From Aptenodytes patagonicus (lineage: Eukaryota; Chordata; Aves; Sphenisciformes; Spheniscidae): 64,000 bases of DNA. The position numbers were made by a program, and so were the translations under genes. Positions 1-10,825 of the stretch are shown in pieces. The notes below the pieces were generated by a model. That model ran no database searches. It was not told the DNA's origin and saw only the letters and a program-made list of their open reading frames with translations. The first letter of the stretch is position 1. Each line of letters begins with the position of its first letter. Where the stretch lies: NCBI RefSeq assembly GCF_965638725.1, contig NC_134949.1, positions 76,786,017 through 76,850,016 of the forward strand, in the 5' to 3' direction.

Positions 1-559
1 GCCACTTGCTTTAATTTCGGTGACTTCAAATTCAAAGCCGCGGAGCTGTGCAGTTTCACTCGTGTGTGCAATGTAAATCAGACCTCGCTTGTTCAGTTAC
101 TGCTGTATGCGGGGAGGAGAGGATTTTCCGGAGATAACTCACCTTTGAGATAGGTAACGTGTAGACACTGTGCTCGGCTCGGTGAATGAAGGAGCAGGCG
201 TTACCGTGGCGTGAGAAGAAGGCGCTAAGAACCGCGCTGCTCCGTCTGCGGGAGGGCAGTGCCCGCTCGCACCAACACCTCTGAGGTGACTCGGCGGCGC
301 AGCGCGCGGGCCCTGCCTACGCGGTTTCCCCTCTCCTCGCAGCAGCTCCTCGCAGGCTCCCAGCCGCCCACGCCCACGCCCACACGCGCACCCCCCCGCT
401 CCCCGGCCAACCGAGCGAGCGGCCCGCTTGAGCGCGGCGCTGGGCGGCCGCCGGGGGGCGCCCGCGGCCCGCGCCGGCCCCGCCTGCTGCCCGGCGCTGG
501 CGCTGTCCGGCAGCGCCCCCTGGCGGGCCGCCCGGCTGACGGCTGTGCTTGCCTTGCAG
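1..559 (+). other. RASSF8: RASSF8 upstream intron end, CpG-rich
   Basis: This is the 3' end of the intron before the large RASSF8 exon. From about 200 to 560 it is strongly GC- and CpG-rich, unlike the other RASSF8 introns, which makes it look like an intragenic CpG island or an alternative first exon/promoter. No ATG-initiated reading frame that joins the RASSF8 frame is found in it. Confidence 0.6.
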
Positions 560-1449
560 GTCGTACCGGCAGGTACACGCTGATCGAGAAATGGCGGGAC
601 ACGGAGAGGCACCTGGCACCGCACGAAAACCCCATCGTGTCGCTGAACAAGTGGGGGCAGTACGCGAGCGACGTGCAGCTGATCCTGCGCCGCACCGGGC
701 CCTCTCTGAGCGAGAGGCCGACTTCGGACAGCGTGGCTCGCATCCCAGAGAGGACTCTGTACCGGCAAAGCTTACCTCCCCTGGCCAAGCTGAGGCCTCC
801 CAGCGACAAATCCATGAAGAGGAGGGAGCCGAAAAGGAAATCCCTCACCTTCACCGGGGGGGCCAAAGGGCTAATGGACATCTTTGGGAAAAGCAAGGAA
901 TCCGAGTTCAAGCAAAAGGTGCTCAACAACTGTAAAACAACAGCGGATGAGTTGAAGAAATTGATCCACCTCCAGACAGAGAAACTTCAGTGCATTGAAA
1001 AACAGCTGGAGTCCAGCGAAGCCGAGATCCGCTACTGGGAACAAAAGTATAACTCCAGCCTGGAAGAAGAAATCCTCAAGCTAGAGCAGAAGATCAAAAG
1101 GAACGAAGTGGAGATCGAAGAGGAAGAGTTCTGGGAAAACGAGCTGCAGATTGAACAGGAGAACGAAAAACAGCTGAAGGAGCAGCTGCAGGAGATGAGG
1201 CAGAGGATCCTGGAGTGTGAGAGCAAGCTGAAGGACTACATGTCTCAGATCCACAACATGGAAAGCGGCCTTGAAGCAGAGAAGTTGCAGCGGGAAGTTC
1301 AAGAGTCCCAAGTGAATGAAGAAGAGGTCAAGGAAAAGATCGAGAAGGTGAAGGGTGAAATTGATATTCAGGGCCAGCAGAGTCTGAGATTGGAAAATGG
1401 CATTAAAGCTGTAGAAAGGTCTTTGGGCCAAGCTACCAAACGGTTACAG
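560..1449 (+). CDS. RASSF8: RASSF8 large coding exon (RA domain C-half and coiled coil)
   Basis: The exon follows a pyrimidine-rich acceptor ending TTGCAG at 559 and stops at a CAG|GTAAGA donor at 1449/1450. It begins in phase 1, completing a Gly codon, and ends in phase 0. It encodes the end of the RA domain ([19 protein letters not shown]), a basic linker with [11 protein letters not shown], and then a long heptad-rich coiled coil from about base 900 to the exon end. The reading frame stays open upstream into the GC-rich intron because stops are rare there; that extension has no ATG and is not supported as coding. Confidence 0.96.
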
Positions 1450-4400
1450 GTAAGAATGTCCTTTTTATCCATAGCAACGAAAAGTCAAAGACCTGACTGT
1501 AACAAATTTCTCTTACATAGATTTGGAGCCCCTGAAAGAAAACAAGAGAAAGTTTCCACAGTGAATTTGGATAAAAGGAAGAAAGCGTTGCTTTCATTTT
1601 CAAATTGCATTTCAGATTTTTTTTGAAGAGCAGACAATTTTCATTTCAGCTGTGTGTATTTTACTCATTCAAACCATCTGAAAAGAAAAACAGTAGTTAG
1701 TTCTTTGTCTCAAGATAAACCAGCAGACGTTTTGGTGGATGTGTTCCTGGCCATTCAAATGGAAGGCCTGGGTGGCCTGCAGGGTTAGCGCCGAGTGCCA
1801 CACCACCTTTCACTTACTCACATGCCGGCTCAGTTTCTTTCCCATCGGTTACAGCTTTGGTTTGCTACCGTTCCCTGACTGCCTGGTGACCTCTGAGGAA
1901 TCACTTGAAGCGTATGTTCACCATGCAGTGGTCCATGACAGAGAAACACCAGAGCTAATATCAGCCAAACTAGCTGAGGGCAGTGTGGCTGCACCCACGG
2001 CAATGCACCTGTCCACCTCGCCCTGCTGAGAGGGAGTGCTCGCTGGCTCCAGTGAGGTGCTGCTGTGCTAGTGGGGTCTGGGCTTTTTTACACCTCAGAC
2101 AAATAATATCTCCTGCATGAACAATAGGACATTTAGGGCTAGCGGGGGATTGTTGTACTGCTGGGTGCTAAACGGGCGCATAGTGCTCTCAGCCCAATAC
2201 CTTTAAAAGTATTAATCTTCAAACCCCTGTTGATTGGGGTTAGATATCTTGAGGATTAAGGTCCTAGATCTTGGCAGCTGAGTGCTTCATATTGTTAAAT
2301 TTCAGGGAAATTTGCACCATCATAGCCTTGTCTGAGGCTAAACTTCTGACTCTTGCTAGGTTTGTCTGCCAGCAAAATAGGTGAATTAAAAAGAACAGTC
2401 CAAAAGCAGCACCTGGATAGATGGATGTATAGCTAAAATAACTGTTAGCTTACAGGGCTTTTGGTTTAAAGAATAGCATCTCGCTTTTCCTGTCTGACTT
2501 GCTGGTGTTCAGGATTTTATTTTCTTTACACTTCAGGCGTTTGTGGCACATGTGTCAAAAGAGAATCCAGTCTCTGGTTCCTTGCTAAAGTTAATGATAT
2601 CGCTTGGAACTTGATAGAGCATGAAAGAATAAATATAAATGGAAATCCAGCTCCTAGCTGGATGAGGTGAAGGAAAGATTGTGGCTCCTGGGATTTTAAT
2701 GTGCCACGTAAGATAGGACTGAGGCACCACACATCAGTTTGAGTTGTGATTCTTGCCGTATTCCTGGGATTCACAGTTACTGTGTTCCAGTGCTGCAGTT
2801 GCAGTAAGGTGATTCTGCTGTGAATATGTAAAGGGATTTTGCGTCCTTACTCCTGAGCACCTAGAACCATGCCAGTATAAGCTGTTTTTACTAAATCAGA
2901 AGGGAAAAAAATGTAATCTTTTTATCCAAAGCAAAATGGTTGAAAACTGTAAGCAGTTTTGGCTGTATTTATCTATCCTAAGTTTCCAGACACACTATGC
3001 TTAAGGATTTGCACTAACAGAAAGCATCAAGTCCTCTTTATATATTTTACCTAACCTCGGTAACACTCAATGAGGCTATGATTGAGTTCAGAATCTTTCC
3101 CGCTTTTTCGTAGGCTAAGGTTTCACTTTCTCAGGAAAGTTCCCGTTAAATTCAGATCTTCCAAGCTTGTTCTAAACCTAAAGGTGCACTAATCTGGAAG
3201 TCCAGGAGAAAATAAGCTCTGCTCTGTATTATACAGTTTTGCGGGGAGGAAATAGAGAAGTATTTTCTTGCATGCTGAAAGTTAAATATTCATAGAACTG
3301 CTGATTTGAAACTAGAAAAGTTGAGCATGGGTGTTTTTATAGACCTTTCAGTAAGGAAGGAAAGAAAATTTTGGTTCACTAGATTTCAAGTGATAAGAAC
3401 GGGAAGGCGGCATTTTTTAGTAGCATGTGAGAAATTTCTGGTAATTTGTCCTACCCCTTCTCCTTCATTCCTTTTCTCAAGCCGCCTCAATAACATTACT
3501 TTCCAACAATATGAGGCTGTGTTCAGTTAAGGATCAGATGCAGCACTCTGCTCTCCCTGTTTCTAGAGAAAGATTTTAAATGCAAAAAAACCCCAAAATC
3601 CCACCCTTTTTCAGTTAAAAGATCTCACTAAAGTTTCACAATTAGATACTAAATTTAAAGAGCTTAAACCAGTAGGATTTGGGGTGATACTTAACATTTT
3701 TACCTTATTTCCTGCGAAAGTTGAAAAATGTCAAGAACAAGTTATTTATGATGTTAGTTCTGCCAACCTGCGTATTTCAGTCATTCAGGTTTTTTAAAAA
3801 AACTGACTTCCCTTCAGTAGCAACTTTGTTACAATCTCATAAAACATGGAGCTGTAGAATTAACATTGTAGTAAGTGAAGACAGTTGAGAATTTCCTGTG
3901 TCCCAGGTGCCCAGTTGTAGAGTCTAATAGGCCTAAAACAAATTGAAGAGTTTTTCTGTAGAGTTGTCTTAAAATTTGGAGGTGGCCTGGTTTCCATGTC
4001 TCAGTCCGGTTTCTCTGAAGGCTCGTAGCCCATGAATGGAAACACAAGTCTAGCACGGGAAGCTGAGCCCAACCACATGATACACGTTGACTGAACAGGT
4101 CACACACACACAGGAGTGGCAAAGCAATTGGCATTTAAAAGGTCCTAATTTAGAGATCAGATCAGTTGTGTTAATTTTCTTACTAACTGTTGAATTCAGC
4201 CTCAGCTGTGACCTTACTGCAAGTTTAAAATGAATAAGGGCTGTGCTGTTGGGGCGTGTTCCTAGAACAGATCCAAAACTATTCTCCCCCAATCCTTGTG
4301 TGAGTTCATGTATAATTCTGCTTACACAAGATAATTAGGGAAAAGAAGGTTGACCCAACCTCCATCTCTTGCCGAAATGAAGACGTGGCAGTATGCACCA

Positions 4401-6647
4401 CGTGGAAATGCCCACAGACTGGGCTGGCATGGTACCTGTGCAGCTAGCTCATCCCCTCTGTGGTCAAATAGGTGAAGCCCATCCTGGCTGTGGAAGAGTG
4501 CTGCATGCAGCTGCCTGCTAACGAAGCTGAATCGGGGCAGGGAGGGGAATAATTGTAGTCTAAGACTGTCGTAATCTATCGGAGCTGTAGGTTTTGTATA
4601 TCATGCTAGAATTACAGAGCATTGAGGAAGACCCTAAATGATCATCTCCTGCGCTTGTGAAGGGGTGGTGAACCAGCCAGGATTTGGCCTCATAGTACAA
4701 AACACCGTACGCGTGCAGAGAGTTCTGTCCATAAAAATTTACACTCTAAATAGAAAACGCAAAGAGCAAGAAGAGAAGGGAGTTATTCTCCTTTTAGGAA
4801 CAGAAGAACTAAATGAGCTGTCCAAGTCATGCTGGACACTTCTGGCAAAGCTAAGATTTGGTGCCAGACTGATGCTCAGCTGATGTATTTTTTCAGAGTG
4901 CTCACTATTACCTTTATTTGCTCACATCTGTTGTGCCAAAATTTTTCTCAGGTAATATGAGAAACATCTGCTCGTCATCCAAGAAGCAAAATAAACAAAC
5001 CAGTAGTAACCCCTAATAAGTAATGGCGAGTGTTGATTCGCTTTCTAAATTATGAGAGTGAAATACCTTTCAACTCTTATGTTTACACTTGAATTTAAAA
5101 ATCGAAGGCTTTCCCATCAAAAGGAGACGCGTTAGTTGCCCACTTGCAAATAGAGTCTCGAAAGGCTGCTTTGTGCTCGCTGCTGCTCAGCAGATGTTTT
5201 CTCTTTCCTCGCAGGACAGGGAACAAGAACTGGAGCAACTGACAAAGGAGCTGCGACAGGTCAATCTCCAACAGTTCATCCAGCAAACAGGAACGAAGGT
5301 CACGGTGCTGCCAGCAGACCCCGTTGAGGTGGAGGCCCCGCATGTGGAGCTCGAGAGAGGTGCAGTGCTCAGAATGCTTTTGGCGGGTGGGAGAAGGGGA
5401 TGGCAATGCATTTACCTGCTGCGTTAATGCTAGCACTTGTACATCAAGTGAATGCCCTGTCAGAGAAGTTAGAAAAATATTAAGCAAGCACAGTGTCAAA
5501 TATTTCTTTTCATTCCAAGGGTTTAGCAAGCTATAAATAAAGCGCAGCATGTCAGTAACGTCTCTCCCACTGTGCCTGGGCATGTGTTTGTCCCATCAGT
5601 AACCCATTAGGCCAGTAGCTTTCAAGTGTGGCCACCGTGGCTGCAGGCATGTAAGCTGGCACGCAGCACGACTGCATGTCTGACATTGCTGTTCATCTGG
5701 GTTCTTCCTCTTCTGGGGGGATGTGTTGTCAAAGTAGGAAAAGGAATGTGTCTGGATCTCGAGAAATCCCAGACAGCAGCCGCACGGGAATCGGAGCTAA
5801 TCCAGCTGGGCTGCCAGCCATCCAGAAGTCCTGCACAGATGGCTGTTACGGCGTGTGCAAATTGACTTTGCCCCTAGTGAGATCAGTGCATTCTGCACAT
5901 GCCCACGTCTGAATTCAGAATTTCCTGGGCAGAAACACGGGAGCACTTTGAATGCGTGTCACAACTGTGGCACAAGCGGAAACTCCTTTGCTGTGGCTCA
6001 GCCTCTGCTGTGGCATGCTTTACCCAGTACCCTGCTTGCAAGGGGCCTGTTTCTCTCAGCATTCTCCTTAGCTGGTTCTGTCCATCCTCTCAGAAAACTT
6101 TCTAACCAAAAGGCATTGGGAGGGTAGGGAGGTGGGGGGAGAAGAAAAGACAACCAGGCCTTAAATGTCAGCACGTGCATGAAGTTTCTCTTTCAAGTGG
6201 GCAGGAAGCTGGAGCTTCGAGTTACATATAGGTACAGGCTCTTTCTGCACATTGCTGTGTAAATGTATTGCATGTATCCGTGTGCATGTTCCTCGTGGGA
6301 GGGTAATTACATTGAGTAGGTATATCTTTCTGCTGTGAAATGAGTAGAAGGTGTGCACCTTGGATCTCATCACTTCCTAGTCAGGCATTTGAATTTTTTG
6401 TTGCGTGCGGCATTAGTTTTTCTATAGTGCACTAAGCGCACGCTGCACTAAGCAGGAAGAAGAGAGGTGTTCTACAGGCATCACCCTTGGTGATGACTTT
6501 TCTAACTGCCCTTTTTCTTGTGCAGAGCCAACATTTCAGTCCGGGTCACTGAAGCGCCCTGGCTCGTCGAGGCAACTCCCCAGTAACCTTCGGATTCTAC
6601 AGAATCCCCTGTCGTCTGGTTTTAACCCGGAGGGCATTTATGTATGA
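560..6647 (+). CDS. RASSF8: RASSF8, 3' three coding exons (partial gene)
   Basis: RASSF8 is an N-terminal RASSF protein: a Ras-association domain followed by a long coiled coil, reported at cell junctions and in growth control. The visible coding exons are 560-1449, 5215-5359 and 6526-6647, each with AG/GT borders and compatible phases. They encode everything from residue 35 of the human numbering to the stop, 384 residues here, which would give 419 in total if the missing upstream exon encodes 34 residues as in human. The segment contains the second half of the RA domain ([12 protein letters not shown] onward), a Ser/Arg/Lys linker, a glutamate- and lysine-rich coiled coil and the conserved C-terminus ending NPEGIYV. 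The start codon and first coding exon lie outside the window. No internal stop or frameshift is seen, so the gene looks intact. Identification rests on near-identity to the remembered human protein; related RASSF7 differs in the linker and C-terminus. Confidence 0.96.
1450..5214 (+). other. RASSF8: RASSF8 intron between the large and penultimate coding exons
   Basis: This 3.8-kb AT-rich intron is bounded by GTAAGA and CTCGCAG. I see no conserved ORF, RNA gene or recognisable repeat in it, only scattered short A/T runs and a short CA run near 4105. Read-through of the donor would extend the RASSF8 frame to a stop at 1624-1626. Confidence 0.8.
5215..5359 (+). CDS. RASSF8: RASSF8 penultimate coding exon (end of coiled coil)
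   Basis: The exon starts after CTCGCAG at 5214 and ends in phase 1 at a G|GTGCAG donor. It encodes [20 protein letters not shown] and the following [15 protein letters not shown] stretch, which continues the coiled coil of the preceding exon and matches the RASSF8 C-terminal region. Length is 145 bases and phases agree with both neighbours. Confidence 0.95.
5360..6525 (+). other. RASSF8: RASSF8 last intron
   Basis: This 1.2-kb intron has a GTGCAG donor and a TTGTGCAG acceptor. Nothing recognisable as a gene or repeat is seen inside it. Confidence 0.8.
6526..6647 (+). CDS. RASSF8: RASSF8 last coding exon with stop codon
   Basis: The acceptor is TTCTTGTGCAG at 6525. The exon encodes the conserved C-terminal tail [18 protein letters not shown] followed by LRILQNP and ends NPEGIYV with a TGA at 6645-6647. 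The tail is the most diagnostic part of RASSF8 and fixes the stop. Confidence 0.95.
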
Positions 6648-6973
6648 CAGTACATACCTCTTCTGGAGGGGACGTAGCAAGGTACCCTGGACAAGATACA
6701 CCTTTGTTTTATTCTGCCAATGATGAATGGAAGAAGATTTTTTTTTTTTTAATTTTATTTTTTTTGTTAAGCCACCATGTATTTTTTCTTCTTCCTCCAA
6801 CACACCACTTGGAGCCATACCCTGTGCACTGATGCTAAAGAGACAGAGGAACTGTCTCGATCCGTAATTGGCAAGGATGAACTTGCTCTCAATACAGCTA
6901 GAGTGCAAAAGCCTTCATTTGTTTTTGCCACTTTAGAAGTGTTTGGGAAAGTACTGTTCCATATATAGGCGTA

Positions 6974-6979
6974 AATAAA
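6974..6979 (+). terminator. Proximal poly(A) signal, RASSF8
   Basis: A canonical AATAAA lies about 330 bases after the RASSF8 stop. It would produce a short-UTR isoform. Confidence 0.4.
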
Positions 6980-8644
6980 AGACTGAGGGTGAAGGAAACC
7001 ATGTATGCAACTTACCTGAGGTTTAATTTATTCCCTTTAATCAATGGACGTGTGAATGTTGACCTTTTATATTTTTGTTTTTAACTTGTGAATAATCACG
7101 TATGGCTGTATGTCAGTCTGACAAGGTGACTTTAATTTGCGTGTACAACCATCCACCATTTGATCACGTACAACAACTTGCAATGCAGAGTTCTGTGGAG
7201 TGCTGAACCTTTAAAATGGTTTCTCACCACTGACTTTGTTAATTTCTGTTGTGGGTCATAATACGTCATGTTCCATCCATTGCTACCTTTTAAGGCTTGC
7301 AAAGTGAGCTTGTGGGATTTACTTGCTGTTGAATTTGCCTTGAATGAAGCACCTAGTGTTCAAGAGATTTATGGAATTTAAACCTTGGTAAAAATATTTC
7401 CAGCATATGATTGAGGATGCACTAGTTAGATGATATTTTATTATATAGAATGTATATTTGAAATATTTTGCCACATTGTATATGCCTTTTGAGAAAAGAA
7501 CAATGTAAGAAGTTGTCTTCATATATCTTACCAAAAGAGAGCAGGAGGCTTTCACTGTGTGTGATTTTGTACTTTATTTTTTCCACTAGCCATTACAGTG
7601 TTCTTGTTTTGCAGTAAATCTTGTTGTTGGAGGAGAAAAAAAAACACAGAACAAATGAGCATTCTCCTCCAGCCTTCCAAAATTCACTCAAGTTTTGTGG
7701 AGGGAAGAAACCTGGCAGAGTCCCATGAAGTCAATAGCAGAGCTTCTACTGACTTGAGTGGGGCCGGGATTTCATTCCGGGACCCTGGTGTTAAATGGCA
7801 GACGTTCAGCCCCTTTGAAAGATGTATTGTTGCTCAGCCACTTACAGAATATAAAGCTTACAAACAGGAAATTCACAGGTTTGGTAGTAGTTTTTTACAA
7901 AAAAGGCGAAAAGAAAACATTATTGTATCTTGATGTCACTCTAATGCAGTCAAAGCTAAGCAAGGATTAGACAAAATGGCTTCCACGCAGAAAGTAAGAC
8001 ACTACCAAGTAGCGTGTTGGTTACAGGCCTTGAAATTAGATTGCTGAATTCGACACCAAGTTTGTAGAGAAAGTGACTGGCATCAGTGGGACACTTTGTA
8101 TACGTTAGGAGGCTGGCCTCATGGACAAGTTAAAGAAGGGATGGGCCTTACCTAGTTGCATTTGGATTTCCTGTTCTAACAGCAACTCATACCGTCCTCT
8201 CCACCTTTGAGATCCCCTTGACACGAGAGGGGGTCACCGTGCTTTCAGGCAGTGGCAAAATGACAGAACTCCTGATGTCTTTGGTCGGGTCAGGATTTTA
8301 CCACTGGTAGGAAACTCCAAGCTTTTTACCATAGCAAATACTTAAGAATTCTTAACTCCTAGCATCCTCTTGTGTTGATTTACTGACGTGCAGATAAACG
8401 TTAATTGAAGTTTCCTTTTTTTAAAAAGGAGCTTCCTGACAAATGGAAGTTTTATAAGATACAGTAGAAGATGAAGGACTCTTGAGTGTTTAATGCATTT
8501 TTTTCCCTTTCCACTTATTAATGGCATCATATATTCTAAAAATGCTGCTGTATTCAGACTAACAGCAACAGATAAGGCTGTGAATATATAAAGGACCTTT
8601 CTAAATGGATTCTGAATTTTTACTGTTTAACTTATCAGGTCTTT

Positions 8645-8829
8645 CCCCCCCCCCCCCCCCCTTGTGAGCAAACTGGAAAATGAGATGTTCCTACCTGAGG
8701 AATCTTTGCAGTGCTCACAGATTTTACTGTTAGTTTATCACAGTTCTGTGCTCATGTTTACTGTGCCCGTAACTTTTTATTAAAAAAAAAAAAAAAAAAG
8801 ATTGTGTGTGTGTATATATATATATATAA
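8645..8829. repeat. Homopolymer and dinucleotide cluster (C19, A18, TG/TA)
   Basis: A run of 19 C lies at 8645-8663. Further on, an 18-base A run at 8782-8799 is followed by (TG)n at about 8803-8812 and (TA)n at about 8813-8829. These are simple repeats inside the inferred RASSF8 3' UTR and are likely length-polymorphic. Confidence 0.85.
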
Positions 8830-9634
8830 AAAGTGTAAAATATACATAGTTTGGGGACAATATCTGTCCAAGGTACTTGAGCATATATGCCTTACATTTT
8901 GGGTTCAATTTACAGAAACAAAATGGCCCTCTCCAGTGAATATCTTGCATCTTCAGCACCTCTTGGTGTTAGAGAACTGAGGCACTCAGCACCTTGCGAA
9001 GTCTGGCCCAAATTATGCTGCATGGGGGTGGGGAGAAACACAAGGAAAAGCCTGTTGCAGTTTCAGTCTTGTACTGAGATGAAGTATTTTTACGGCAGAT
9101 CAGCATACTTACCCAGTTAATGTTTTTGTCATACTTTGTGACTGGTCCATCTCCCACAGATGTCAGTTTGAGCTGAACTGGGCTCTTGCTTCATAAAAAC
9201 TGCTCTCTTTCTCTGCCAGGTTATTCTTTAAGATGGAGGGAGGAGGAAAAGGATTGAAAGGAAGGGGAAGAGCAGCTTTGGAGGGCTTGAGTTATGGCTT
9301 TGTAATAGAATCAAGGAAGGAATTTGCCATTTAAGTTAAAAAATAGCATCTGCTGATTGCAGCAGCTGTTTGACAGAGGGGCCAGCCAGGAGCTGGCTCA
9401 GGAGCGGCCACTGCATCATCGTTGAGTGGACCCTCCTTGTCAGGGCTTTAGCACATGTCAAGGTGATCTGAAAACCGTTTACAGCTTCAGCCACTGTTGT
9501 GGCAAAGGAGAGGCTTTGGTATCCAAACCTGTCATTTGTGAGACAGTGACAAATTCCCCTGCCCCCACCGTGCTCCTCTTGCTTATTGAATTTCACCCAG
9601 GTTAAAGTTCTGTAGCATTTTCACCCTCTCTGTA

Positions 9635-9651
9635 AATAAACCAAAAATAAA
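9635..9651 (+). terminator. Tandem poly(A) signals, RASSF8 middle site
   Basis: Two AATAAA hexamers lie 5 bases apart at 9635-9640 and 9646-9651. They are a candidate intermediate polyadenylation site. Confidence 0.35.
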
Positions 9652-10144
9652 TGGCATGCCCTTGCATTAAATGTGAATTGAACAATGTATTACAGTTATA
9701 AAAATTCCTCACATTATGGCGTTAAGAGTTTTGCTTCTGATCAACTGCAGAACCTCACTTTTTCTTCACAAATGTAGAAAAATTCATTTTCAGAAGTGTT
9801 TCAAACCTACTTATGGGGCATTAGCAGAAAGGAAGCTACACATACTGATTTTAACAAGTGCCATATTATTTACTGGCCAGCATGATAAAAATGGGGTTTT
9901 TTTGCTTGCGTTAAATAGTTGAATACACAAGCACTATTTTCCAGTGCACAGGGAATTTATATGGAGAACTCCTGTAATTTATTACTAATGGAAATTAACT
10001 GTTACCTCTCTCATCCATGAGGGTACAGTTTATTTTTGCCGGTGATGCTATGTTGTTGGGGGGAAAGGCGGGGGGTTGACCGTTTGAAAAGCCGGTAGGT
10101 TAAGGCGAAGGTAAACATTCTGAATGCCCGAGCAAGGGAGAAAC

Positions 10145-10245
10145 CCAAGTCCCACTTTGAAAAGTCAGCTAGGAACCTGCCTCCCCTTATCTTTCAGTGG
10201 GACTTAGGTTCCCAAGTGCCTGAATTGCTTCTGGAAATGGTATGT
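10145..10245. mobile_element. Palindromic MITE-like relic
   Basis: The stretch contains AAGTCCCACTTTGAAAAGTC and its inverted counterpart AGTGGGACTTAGGTTCCCAA, which form arms around a short core. This resembles short non-autonomous DNA-transposon relics common in archosaur and turtle genomes. The family name is not assigned; the call rests on the inverted arms and recalled phrasing of such repeats. Confidence 0.4.
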
Positions 10246-10819
10246 TAGCTTTGAGATGACTTGCTTTTCTAAACCCTAGCAAGTTGGAAGGAAGTTCTTG
10301 AAGAGGAGAACTACCACTAGCATTAGCAATATGCAAACATACTTTCATTGTGAGGTAAGAGGGAAAAGATCCTTTAGTGAAATAAAAATCTCCTCTTGGG
10401 GCAATAATTGCCTTGTTTTTAGCGTGAAGAGTATTGCATTATTTTAGTGAACTGGGATCATATGAGTTTGAGCAAAAAAACGGATCTTGTAATTTTTAGT
10501 GAGTTATCTTGAAGCATATAAATTCCTGATGTGCATTAACTTGAGTGAATTGGGCCTTAATGATCCATGTAAATAACAAAACTGTATTCAGATATTTTTT
10601 CCAGAAAATAGTCTCTAATGGTCTGTACTGTATTAAAATAAGTGTCAAAGTATTACTTTTATATTACACCTTTTTTTTTTTTTTTAGAACATTGAAACAT
10701 GCATGTTTATTCTATTTGCTACAGTATTTTAATGTTTTGGATGAAGGCCATCGGTTGTATGGAGATGACAAAACAATCATTCTGTCTATTTATTCAGTAT
10801 TGCTGCTTAAAGTTTTCAA

Positions 10820-10825
10820 AATAAA
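10820..10825 (+). terminator. Distal poly(A) signal, RASSF8
   Basis: An AATAAA is followed by a short AT-rich stretch and then GT/T-rich sequence. Its distance from the stop fits the expected full-length 3' UTR. Confidence 0.5.

Noticed and set aside
259-559. In-frame upstream extension of the RASSF8 exon
   Set aside because: It begins at GTG, not ATG, lies in GC-rich intron before a good TTGCAG acceptor, and the normal RASSF8 sequence starts exactly at the acceptor.
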